Shown: in pieces, positions 8,214-14,659 of the stretch
Layout of the letters: every line of letters starts with the position of its first letter
How positions within the stretch are numbered: position 1 is the first letter of the stretch
DNA from: Nocardioides currus
GTDB taxonomy: Bacteria; Actinomycetota; Actinomycetes; Propionibacteriales; Nocardioidaceae
Length of the DNA: 64,000 nucleotides
Direction of reading: 5' to 3'
Assembly (NCBI RefSeq): GCF_003057875.1
Contig: NZ_PYXZ01000001.1
Span: forward strand, 868,001-932,000
Notes under the pieces: model-generated
What the model was told of the DNA's origin: nothing
What the model saw: only the letters and a program-made list of their open reading frames with translations
The model's database searches: none
Translations under genes and position numbers: made by a program

Positions 8214-8816
8214 TCAGGCGAGCGCCGTACGCTCCTGCGACATCACGCTGTCGACGATGCCGTAGTCGACGGCCTCGGCCCCTGACAGGACGAGCGTGCG
8301 GTCCGTGTCCTGCCGGACCTGCTCGGTCGTGCGCCCGGTGTGGTCGGCCAGGATCTCCTCGAGCTGGAGGCGGACCCGGGCGACCTCGCCGGCCTCGAGG
8401 ATGAGGTCGGGGATCGTGCCCCTCCCCTGCGTCGCAGGCTGGTGGAGGACGACCCGGCCGTGCGGCAGGATCGCCCGCTTCTCGGGCGCACCGCCGGCCA
8501 GCAGCACGGCCGCCGTCCACGCCGCCTGGCCGACGCACACGGTCTCCACCGCGGGCTTCACGAACTGCATCGCGTCGTAGACCGCGAGCATCGCGGAGAT
8601 CGAACCGCCCGGTGAGTTGATGTAGAGGCTGATCGGGATCTCGGGGCTCTCCGAGGACAGGTGCAGGAGCTGGGCGATGACGGCATTGGCGACACCGTCG
8701 TCGATCTCGGTGCCGAGGTAGATGATGCGCTCGGACAGCAGGCGGGAGTAGAGGTCCAGTGTCCGCTCGCCCCGCGGGGTCTGCTGGACGACGTAGGGGA
8801 TCGTGTAGGAGCTCAT
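8214..8816 (-). CDS. ClpP-family subunit lacking the catalytic serine
   Basis: A 200-residue ClpP/S14 protein aligned end to end with ClpP: SERIIYLGTEIDDGVAN, YINSPGGSISAMLAVYDAM, a histidine at about 125 in RVVLHQP, and an aspartate near 172 in TDRTLVLSG. The serine nucleophile expected in AAS-type motifs is replaced: the segment reads VGQAAWTAAVLLAGG with tryptophan at position 100 (codon TGG). It is therefore probably not a peptidase on its own and may be a structural subunit in a mixed tetradecamer with the active ClpP encoded just upstream, as ClpR is in cyanobacteria and plastids. The start overlaps the upstream clpP stop by 4 bp (ATGA), implying coupled translation. Confidence 0.93.
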   Translation of the reverse strand: MSSYTIPYVVQQTPRGERTLDLYSRLLSERIIYLGTEIDDGVANAVIAQLLHLSSESPEIPISLYINSPGGSISAMLAVYDAMQFVKPAVETVCVGQAAWTAAVLLAGGAPEKRAILPHGRVVLHQPATQGRGTIPDLILEAGEVARVRLQLEEILADHTGRTTEQVRQDTDRTLVLSGAEAVDYGIVDSVMSQERTALA

Positions 8817-9427
8817 CGCGCACCCGCCAGCCCGACGACGTGCGACCGCGCGGGCGTGACGTGGTCGACGCTGCTGATCAGCTGGTCGACGAAGCCGTAG
8901 TCGAGCGCCTGCTCCGCGCTGAACCACCGGTCACGCCGCGAGTCGCGCTCGACGGTGTCGCGGTCCTGGCCCGTGTGCTCGGAGATCAGGCCCAGCACGG
9001 TGTCGCGGGTCTGCCGCAGGTCCTCGGCCTGGATCTCGATGTCGACGGCGGTCCCGCCGATGCCGGCCGACCCCTGGTGCAGCAGCACGCGGGCGTGCGG
9101 CAGGGCGTATCTCTTGCCCGGCGTGCCCGCCGAGAGGAGGAACTGCCCGGCGCTGGCCGCCATCCCCATCGCGACGGTCGACACGTCGTTGGGGATCAGG
9201 CGCATGACGTCGTGGATGGCCAGCATCGAGGAGACGGAGCCGCCGGGCGAGTTGATCCAGAGGCTGATGTCGGCGCGCGGGTCGTCGGTCGACAGGAGCA
9301 GCAGCTGGTGCATGAGGCGGTTGCCGTTGCCCTCGCCCAACTCCTCGCCGAGCACGATGATGCGTTGGTGCATGAGGCGACGTACGAGCTCGTCCTCGAT
9401 GCGATCGGATGTCCTGTGGGTGCTCAT
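8813..9427 (-). CDS. clpP: ATP-dependent Clp protease proteolytic subunit ClpP
   Basis: A 204-residue ClpP with an intact triad: serine near 92 in GMAASAGQFLLSAG, histidine near 117 in HARVLLHQG, and an aspartate in DSRRDRWFSA near 162-166. The oxyanion segment INSPGGSVSSM is present near 58. It forms the proteolytic barrel that partners Clp ATPases in the cytosol. It is the first gene of a two-clpP operon with the serine-less subunit. The pair next to a PopR/ClgR-like regulator resembles the Streptomyces clpP3-clpP4/popR arrangement rather than housekeeping clpP1P2, which usually adjoin tig and clpX. The ATG is at 9425-9427. Confidence 0.95.
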   Translation of the reverse strand: MSTHRTSDRIEDELVRRLMHQRIIVLGEELGEGNGNRLMHQLLLLSTDDPRADISLWINSPGGSVSSMLAIHDVMRLIPNDVSTVAMGMAASAGQFLLSAGTPGKRYALPHARVLLHQGSAGIGGTAVDIEIQAEDLRQTRDTVLGLISEHTGQDRDTVERDSRRDRWFSAEQALDYGFVDQLISSVDHVTPARSHVVGLAGAR

Positions 9428-9435
9428 GTCCCCAG

Positions 9436-9499
9436 CGTCACCCGGTGACGACCGGATCCACAGGGCGCTCTGCGTACGGCGGATCCGCCCGCAGCAGAG
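9436..9499. promoter_or_regulatory. Two dyads in the clpP / chitosanase divergent promoter region
   Basis: The first dyad is CGTCACC, one base, GGTGACG (9436-9450), 9 bp upstream of the clpP start. The second is a 32-bp symmetric element at 9468-9499: outer arms CTCTGC and GCAGAG around the 12-bp palindrome GGCGGATCCGCC (9478-9489). The outer arms recall the TCTGCC...GGCAGA operator reported for PopR, with different spacing. They may bind the regulator encoded at 7903 and could influence both divergent genes. Confidence 0.5.
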
Positions 9500-9514
9500 T
9501 CGTACGGTGACCCG

Positions 9515-10303
9515 GTGAACCGTCTCGTCGCGGCCGTCGTCGTGCTGCTCCTCGCCGCCCTCGCGCCCGGTCCGGCGCACGCCTCGACCGGAGACCTCAC
9601 GGACCCCGCCACCAAGGAGATCGCCATGGAGCTGGTCTCCAGCGCGGAGAACTCCTCGCTCGACTGGCGCGCCCAGTACTCCTACATCGAGGACATCGGC
9701 GACGGGCGCGGCTACACCGCCGGGATCATCGGGTTCTGCTCGGGCACCGGAGACATGCTCCAGGTGGTGCGCGCCTACACGCGGGTCAGGCCGCGCAACC
9801 GGCTGGCCCGGTTCATCCCCGCACTGCGTCGCGTCGACGGCGCCGACTCGCACCGCGGGCTCGGTCGACCGTTCGTGCGCGCCTGGCGCGCTGCCGCCCA
9901 CGATCGAGCCTTCCAACGGGCCCAGGAGCACGAGCGCGACACGGGCTACTTCCGCCCGGCCGTCCGGCTCGCCAGGTCTGACGGCCTCGGCGCCCTCGGC
10001 CAGTTCGCCTACTACGACGCGGCCGTGGTCCACGGCGTCAACGGGATGCGCGCGGTCCGCCGTCGGGCGCTCACGACCGCGGCAACTCCTGCTGCGGGCG
10101 GCGACGAGACGACGTACCTCGACGCCTTCCTGGACGAGCGCGTCGTGGAGATGCAGAAGGAGGCCGCGCACGAGAACGTCGACCGCGTCGAGCTCGCACA
10201 ACGACGGTTCCTGCGCGAGGGCAACCTCGGACTGGTCCCGCCCCTGCGCTGGAGCGTGTACGGCGATGCGTACGAGATCCTCGAAGCGCCTCAGTCGACG
10301 TAG
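9515..10303 (+). CDS. csn: Secreted GH46 chitosanase
   Basis: A 262-residue protein with a signal peptide (hydrophobic to about residue 20, cleavage likely after AHA). The mature N-terminus has the GH46 signature: KEIAMELVSSAENSSLDW with the catalytic glutamate, then QYSYIEDIGDGRGYTAGIIG with the catalytic aspartate in GDGRG, and FCSGTGDM. It hydrolyses beta-1,4 linkages in chitosan outside the cell. GTG at 9515 is preceded by TACGGT at 9503-9508, which suggests a leaderless transcript. Its 3' end overlaps the convergent metalloprotease gene by 13 bp. Length matches the family. Confidence 0.93.
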   Translation: MNRLVAAVVVLLLAALAPGPAHASTGDLTDPATKEIAMELVSSAENSSLDWRAQYSYIEDIGDGRGYTAGIIGFCSGTGDMLQVVRAYTRVRPRNRLARFIPALRRVDGADSHRGLGRPFVRAWRAAAHDRAFQRAQEHERDTGYFRPAVRLARSDGLGALGQFAYYDAAVVHGVNGMRAVRRRALTTAATPAAGGDETTYLDAFLDERVVEMQKEAAHENVDRVELAQRRFLREGNLGLVPPLRWSVYGDAYEILEAPQST

Positions 10304-11331
10304 TCGACGGTGCGCGCCTGGACCGAGGTCCGGCCCTGCACCGGGCTCGTGAAGCAGCCCTGACCGGCGCCGACGGCGGCGAGGCCGGTCAGGTCGCCCG
10401 CGCCGAGCTCGGCGGGGCTGAGCACCACCTGGGGATACATGATCTGCTCGATGCCGGCCGCGTGGCCGAGCCCGAGGGCGTGGCTGGTCTCGTGGAGGAG
10501 CACCTTGCCCCACGAGGAGCCGACGGTCGTGAAGCCGCCCGGGATGGTGTGCTCCTGGTCGAGCAGCACGTAGCCGGAGGCGATCTGGCTCGGGCCGATG
10601 GGCGGCGCGTAGGACGAGAAGCCGCCCAGCCCCACCACGGTCCCGGCGAGGCGCGGCTCGGCGGCCGCGTTGGTCCAGGTGATGTCGAGCGTGCTGGTCC
10701 CGGCGTCGGCCACCTGCACGAAGCGCAGCCCGGTCGCGGTCGCGAGGCGATCGAGCGCGGTCTGGATGTCGGTCGACGCCTCGGCGTACGGCGCGGTGCC
10801 GGTCACCGACCAGGTGATCGCGCTGCAGGGGTCCCAGCGGGCGACGCGGGTGCCGCCGAGGTAGGTCCAGTCGTTCGGGTCGCCCTGGGAGAACGTGGGG
10901 GCCGGCGTCGTGGTGGTGGTGATGGGCGCCTTGGTGCCGGACACGACGGAGATGGTGAACCGCTTCACGGTCCGCGCCTTCCCAGACCGGGCGACGCGGA
11001 CATCGTGGGCGTAGCTCCCGGTCGCGAGCGGGGCGTGGGTCTCGAGGACGTAGCGACCCCGCGCGTCGGCGCGTCCCGAGGCGACGGTCGCGGTCGTGCC
11101 CCCGTCGTGCCGCAGCACGGTGACCCGACCGCGCGCCAACGCGGCCGGCACGCGACCGCGCACGGTCACCGTCTGTCCCGGGTCCACCTGGAAGGCCGCG
11201 CGGAGCATGCCGGTGGACTCGACGAGGCCGGGGGAAGCCTGTGTCGAGTCCACCGGCACTGGTGCGACCGCCACCGCGAGCACGATCGCCACGACAGCGC
11301 ACAAGCGCGTCACGGCGTCGGAGATCTTCAC
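10291..11331 (-). CDS. Secreted matrixin-like zinc metalloprotease
   Basis: About 346 residues from the GTG at 11331 (VKISDAVTRLCAVVAIVLAV), which starts directly at a signal peptide; longer in-frame starts add an arginine-rich tail of no recognisable type. Residues about 45-135 form a beta-rich region (VDPGQTVTVRGRVPAAL), followed by a threonine-rich linker (APITTTTTPAP). The catalytic domain contains HETSHALGLGH near 285, an HExxHxxGxxH zinc site, followed by a Met-turn-like IMYPQ. This is the metzincin/matrixin pattern. It probably degrades extracellular protein. It is convergent with the chitosanase gene. The substrate is unknown. Confidence 0.82.
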   Translation of the reverse strand: MKISDAVTRLCAVVAIVLAVAVAPVPVDSTQASPGLVESTGMLRAAFQVDPGQTVTVRGRVPAALARGRVTVLRHDGGTTATVASGRADARGRYVLETHAPLATGSYAHDVRVARSGKARTVKRFTISVVSGTKAPITTTTTPAPTFSQGDPNDWTYLGGTRVARWDPCSAITWSVTGTAPYAEASTDIQTALDRLATATGLRFVQVADAGTSTLDITWTNAAAEPRLAGTVVGLGGFSSYAPPIGPSQIASGYVLLDQEHTIPGGFTTVGSSWGKVLLHETSHALGLGHAAGIEQIMYPQVVLSPAELGAGDLTGLAAVGAGQGCFTSPVQGRTSVQARTVDYVD

Positions 11332-11515
11332 GGTTGGCCTCGTCCAGCGGAGTGTCAGCGACCACAGGGGGCCACCGCCGACACAGCGAGAACCGCGGTC
11401 GACAATCGAAATTAACGAGCGGCGGGCCACGGATTCCGAACGCGAAGTCCACCATTCAACCAATTGAGCGGACCCGCGATCCACAACTTGACCGGTCGGT
11501 AACAACGGCCCGTCG

Positions 11516-11521
11516 TACGCT
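11516..11521 (+). promoter_or_regulatory. Probable -10 box (TACGCT) of the ATPase gene
   Basis: TACGCT ends seven bases before the GTG at 11529, so transcription would begin at the start codon. The 197 bp between the metalloprotease and ATPase starts contain no other clear element. Confidence 0.5.
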
Positions 11522-11528
11522 CGCTGCC

Positions 11529-12257
11529 GTGGACGCGCGCTGGGACCGACGGCCGGTGCGCCGCGTGGTCGCCGGGCCCGACGCGCCCGCCCCGGGCAGC
11601 GGCTGGCCGCTCACGATCCCGGCCGTCTCGCAAGTGCTGGCGACCGGGCTCGACCTGCCCGCGGGGGTGACGCTGCTGATCGGCGAGAACGGCTCGGGGA
11701 AGTCGACCCTGGTCGAGGCGATCGCGATGGCCTACGGGCTCTCGCCCGAGGGCGGCTCGATCCACGCACGCCACTCGACCCGTCGCACCGAGTCGGACCT
11801 GCACGCTTGGCTGCGCCTCGAGCGGTCGGCGGGCGCGAAGAAGTGGGGGTTCTTCGTGCGGGCCGAGACGATGCACGGCTTCTACAGCTACCTCGCCGAC
11901 AACCCGGGCACCATGCCCGAGCCCGACTTCCACGCCCTCAGCCACGGCGAGTCGTTCCTCGCCCTCCTCCGCACCCGCTTCGACTCACCCGGCTTCTACG
12001 TCCTCGACGAGCCGGAGTCCGGGCTGTCGTTCTCGGCGCAGGTCGCCCTCGTCGGCACCCTGTCCGAGCTGGCGCAGGAGGGCGCGCAGGTGCTGTGCGC
12101 CACCCACTCGCCGCTGCTGGCGGCGATCCCGGGCGCCACGGTGCTCGAGGTCGGACCGTGGGGGTTGCGGCAGGCGGCGTACGACGACCTCGAGGTCGTC
12201 GGGCACTGGCGCGCCTACCTCGCGGACCCGATGCGCTACCTGCGCCACGTCCTCTAG
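11529..12257 (+). CDS. AAA/ABC-like ATPase, predicted (COG3910-type)
   Basis: A 242-residue soluble ATPase with ABC-class motifs: Walker A LIGENGSGKSTLVEAIA near 50, signature-like ALSHGESFL near 138, Walker B YVLDEPESGLS near 155, and an H-loop CATHSPLL near 192. The lid between Walker A and the signature is short and there is no membrane domain, fitting the small stand-alone predicted-ATPase group rather than a transporter subunit. The GTG at 11529 follows TACGCT by seven bases. The stop overlaps the convergent secreted-protein gene by 4 bp. The biological role is unknown; a FetB-like permease gene lies 1 kb away, but on the opposite strand. Confidence 0.75.
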   Translation: MDARWDRRPVRRVVAGPDAPAPGSGWPLTIPAVSQVLATGLDLPAGVTLLIGENGSGKSTLVEAIAMAYGLSPEGGSIHARHSTRRTESDLHAWLRLERSAGAKKWGFFVRAETMHGFYSYLADNPGTMPEPDFHALSHGESFLALLRTRFDSPGFYVLDEPESGLSFSAQVALVGTLSELAQEGAQVLCATHSPLLAAIPGATVLEVGPWGLRQAAYDDLEVVGHWRAYLADPMRYLRHVL

Positions 12258-13273
12258 CGGCGGCGCACCTTCACGACCCGGGACCTCGCCGCGCCGCACT
12301 CGGCCTGCCCGGCGGCGTACGACGACGCGACGGTGACGTAGTAGCGGCCCGCGCGCCTCGGCGCCCTCGTCGACGCCTTGCCCCGGGTGTCGGTGCTGGC
12401 GAGGACGATCCGGGCGTCGCGGCCCTTCTTCTTCCGCCACACGGTGACCTCGGCGTCCGCGCGGCAGCCGGCGACCGTCGAGGCCACCGTGGTCACCAGT
12501 CGGTTCCTGCGTCGTGCGAGCGCCGCGGTGCGGGTCGCCGACGGGCAGCCGGTGGCGGTCCGACCAGCGGTGGTCGCGCAGCCGTCGACGTCGTCGAGCA
12601 CGAGGTCCCCGTCGACGTCGACGTCGCAGGCGTTGCCGAACGCGTCGGCGTCCAGGTCGGCCTGGTCGGCGTTGGCCACCGGGCAGTTGTCGACCCGGTC
12701 CTCGATCCCGTCGCCGTCGGTGTCGCAGGTGGTGAAGGTCAGCGTGATCGAGAAGCTGCGCAAGGTGCCGGGCGATGCATTGGTGTTGCCGACGTGGAGG
12801 CGCCAGGTGCCGGCCGCGGGCTTCGTCTCCAGGGCGGTGAGCGGGGTGAAGGGCTTGTAGCGACCCGCGGGCGGGCTGGCTCCCGACCACGCGGTCGTCG
12901 CCTCGTCGTCGAAGGTGTAGGCCGCGTTCAGCGGCCCGGTCGTGAGGCCACCGCTCGCCATGGCGAGGGGCCCCTGCGTCCCGGCGTTGACCGCCTCCGG
13001 GGTGACGAGGCGGAAGCTGACCTCGGCGCCGTTGGGCACCGTGACGTCCATCGAGAAGTCGACGTCGGCGACGATGCGCGCGTCGGGCACCACGATGTCG
13101 AAGAAGTTGTAGCCGAACGAGCCCGGTGCCGGGTTGGCCGGGATCGCGCCCCCGGCCGCCGACTGGTACGTCACCACGCACGGTGCGGGGGCGGCCTGCG
13201 CCGTACTGCCCGAGACGACGACCAGCGAGGACACCGTCACGAGGAGGGCGAGCAGCATCTTCACGGGCGTCAT
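12254..13273 (-). CDS. Secreted P-domain / thrombospondin type-3 repeat protein
   Basis: A 339-residue exported protein. Residues 1-27 form a signal peptide (KMLLALLVTVSSLVVVSG, AQA cleavage). Residues about 30-180 look like a proprotein-convertase P-type beta-sandwich (FSMDVTVPNGAEVSF, GTWRLHVGNTNASPGTL). Then come calcium-binding type-3 repeats, CDTDGDGIEDRVDNCP and VDVDGDLVLDDVDGC near 182-228, and a basic C-terminal beta region (VTVWRKKKGRDARIVLAS). No protease domain is present, so it is probably a structural or adhesive extracellular protein. It starts 1 bp after the stop of the FetB-like gene on the same strand and may be co-transcribed, though functions appear unrelated. Confidence 0.75.
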   Translation of the reverse strand: MTPVKMLLALLVTVSSLVVVSGSTAQAAPAPCVVTYQSAAGGAIPANPAPGSFGYNFFDIVVPDARIVADVDFSMDVTVPNGAEVSFRLVTPEAVNAGTQGPLAMASGGLTTGPLNAAYTFDDEATTAWSGASPPAGRYKPFTPLTALETKPAAGTWRLHVGNTNASPGTLRSFSITLTFTTCDTDGDGIEDRVDNCPVANADQADLDADAFGNACDVDVDGDLVLDDVDGCATTAGRTATGCPSATRTAALARRRNRLVTTVASTVAGCRADAEVTVWRKKKGRDARIVLASTDTRGKASTRAPRRAGRYYVTVASSYAAGQAECGAARSRVVKVRRR

Positions 13274-13274
13274 C

Positions 13275-14018
13275 CTAGGACGAGGCGGGCGCGATGAAGA
13301 CGTACGGCGAACGGCCGGCCAGCCGCGTCACGACGACCGCAGTGGTCAGCATCGTCAGGGCGATCCCGGCGAGGACGACGAGCTGGAACTGTGCCGCCAC
13401 GATCGGCGAGGCGCCGCCGAACAGCGCGCCCACGAACGCGCCGGGCAGCGTGACCAGCCCGGTGGAGCGGGTCTGGTCGAGGGTGGGGAGCAGGGCCTCG
13501 CGGGCGGCCTGCCGGCCGATGTCGTCGTAGGCCTGGGCGGGGGTCGCACCGAGCGAGAGCCACGCCTCCGTCTCGTCCCGCCGGGCGCGGGCGTCGCGGA
13601 CGAAGTTGCGCCCCGACAAGGTGGCGGCGCTCATCGCGTTGCCGACGATGATACCGGCCACCGCGACGACGTACCTCGCGTCGAGCTCGACCAGGCCCAG
13701 CACGAGGATCAGGGCCAGCGACACGGACGCCCCCGCGAGGACGCCGACGACCGCCAGCAGGCGCCCGCGGGGGATCTCCGCGATGCGGCCCCCGGCGGTC
13801 CACGACGCGGTGCTCAGCATCAGGAGGACGAACAGCAGCACCGTCCACGGCACCGCGAGCACTCCTCGCAGGATCGTCGCGACGATCGCGAGCTGGACGA
13901 CGGCGCGCAGCATCGCGGTGAGCGGCATCCAGCCGAGCGGGACCCGGGCCAGCCGCGCGAGGCCGAGCGTCGCCAGCGTGACGACGAGGAGACCGAGCCC
14001 CCACCACAGGTGATCCAC
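13275..14018 (-). CDS. fetB: FetB/UPF0014-family ABC permease
   Basis: About 247 residues with seven or so hydrophobic segments (LGLLVVTLATLGLARL, TVLLFVLLMLSTASW, LLAVVGVLAGASVSLALILV). The family hallmark is visible: VVAVAGIIVGNAMSAATLSG, followed by FVRDARARRDETEAWLSLGA, TPAQA and LPTLDQTRSTGLVTLPGA. FetB is the membrane half of a putative iron exporter with the ATPase FetA. No fetA lies beside it here. I chose the GTG at 14018 (VDHLWWGLG), because the longer frame adds about 48 residues of arginine/proline-rich sequence. Substrate assignment rests on the family only. Confidence 0.8.
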   Translation of the reverse strand: MDHLWWGLGLLVVTLATLGLARLARVPLGWMPLTAMLRAVVQLAIVATILRGVLAVPWTVLLFVLLMLSTASWTAGGRIAEIPRGRLLAVVGVLAGASVSLALILVLGLVELDARYVVAVAGIIVGNAMSAATLSGRNFVRDARARRDETEAWLSLGATPAQAYDDIGRQAAREALLPTLDQTRSTGLVTLPGAFVGALFGGASPIVAAQFQLVVLAGIALTMLTTAVVVTRLAGRSPYVFIAPASS

Positions 14019-14281
14019 GGGGTCGATGGTGCCCGATGGCGTGACCAGACGGTGCCGCCGTCGTTGAACAGAGGGTCCTGGCACGGCGAGAACCGCTGGG
14101 CCGGGGCGTGCTCCGAGAGCGAGTACGACCCGTGTCGGGGGGCACCTGGACGGCCGGCGCATCCAAGGGGGGTGCGCCGGCCACTTCCACGTCGGACACC
14201 CGTTGGGGTGTTGGGTCGTCGGGTGCGGCGTGACAGATTCGAAGGGCGTCTCGGACGAGGCGCCCGACGAAGGGATCCAGC
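14019..14281. promoter_or_regulatory. Divergent fetB/csbD intergenic region with two hairpins
   Basis: A perfect 10-bp inverted repeat, GGCCGGCGCA (14152-14161) and TGCGCCGGCC (14173-14182), lies mid-region. A 9-bp stem with one G-U pair and a GGAC tetraloop (14244-14265) lies in the presumed csbD leader, just ahead of its ribosome site GAAGGGAT. GTTG at 14202 and GGGTGC at 14221, 15 bp apart, weakly resemble a SigB/SigF promoter, which would suit a stress gene. Confidence 0.4.
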
Positions 14282-14455
14282 ATGGGACTCGACGACAAGA
14301 TCAAGAACAAGGCCGAAGACCTCACCGGCAAGGGCAAGGAAGCCACCGGCAAGGCCACCGACAACGAACGGCTCGAGGCCGAGGGCAAGGCCGACCAGAC
14401 CTCCGCCGACATCAAGTCGGCCGGCGAGAAGGTCAAGGACGCCTTCAAGCACTGA
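14282..14455 (+). CDS. csbD: CsbD-family small stress protein
   Basis: A 57-residue hydrophilic, lysine- and acid-rich protein: MGLDDKIKNKAEDLTGKGKE, then ATGKATDNERLEAEGKADQ, ending VKDAFKH. The D-K-x-K-x-x-x-x-x-GK-x-KE-x-x-G pattern and the length are those of CsbD proteins, which are sigma-B-type general-stress proteins of unknown mechanism and largely disordered. It stands alone with a hairpin in its leader and a terminator-like hairpin 34 bp beyond its stop. Confidence 0.9.
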   Translation: MGLDDKIKNKAEDLTGKGKEATGKATDNERLEAEGKADQTSADIKSAGEKVKDAFKH

Positions 14456-14488
14456 CCGTCGCACCGGCGACGAGCCGGCACGAGCCGC

Positions 14489-14526
14489 CGAACGGGGCAC
14501 CGACCATGGGGTAGGTGTCCCGTTCG
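14489..14526 (+). terminator. Hairpin downstream of csbD
   Basis: A 13-bp stem with one G-U pair, beginning CGAACGGG and returning CCCGTTCG, encloses a 12-base loop. A second pair of arms, GCACGAGCCG (14479-14488) and CGGCTCGTGC (around 14549-14558), encloses the whole, so a larger cruciform is possible. There is no U-tract, as is usual in high-GC actinobacteria. Confidence 0.6.
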
Positions 14527-14560
14527 GTGCGTCCCGGGGCACGATCGCCGGCTCGTGCAG

Positions 14561-14620
14561 TCCGGCCGGTCCCGTCCGGCCGCGTCCGGCCGGTCCCGTC
14601 CGGCCGCGTCCGGCCGGTCG
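14561..14620 (+). repeat. 24-bp tandem repeat, 2.5 copies
   Basis: Two identical 24-bp units start at 14561 and 14585, with a partial third from 14609. Each is itself made of two CCGGCCG-rich halves. They lie 40 bp upstream of the recC start, in non-coding DNA by my start choice. Confidence 0.85.
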
Positions 14621-14659
14621 CGTCGCGCGAGTGTCGGTGCCGGATGGCAGGCTGCCGCC

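Noticed and set aside
8813..11455. Open frame extending ClpP upstream to 880 residues
   Set aside because: Only the last 204 residues are ClpP. The rest is antisense to the chitosanase gene and out of frame with the metalloprotease.
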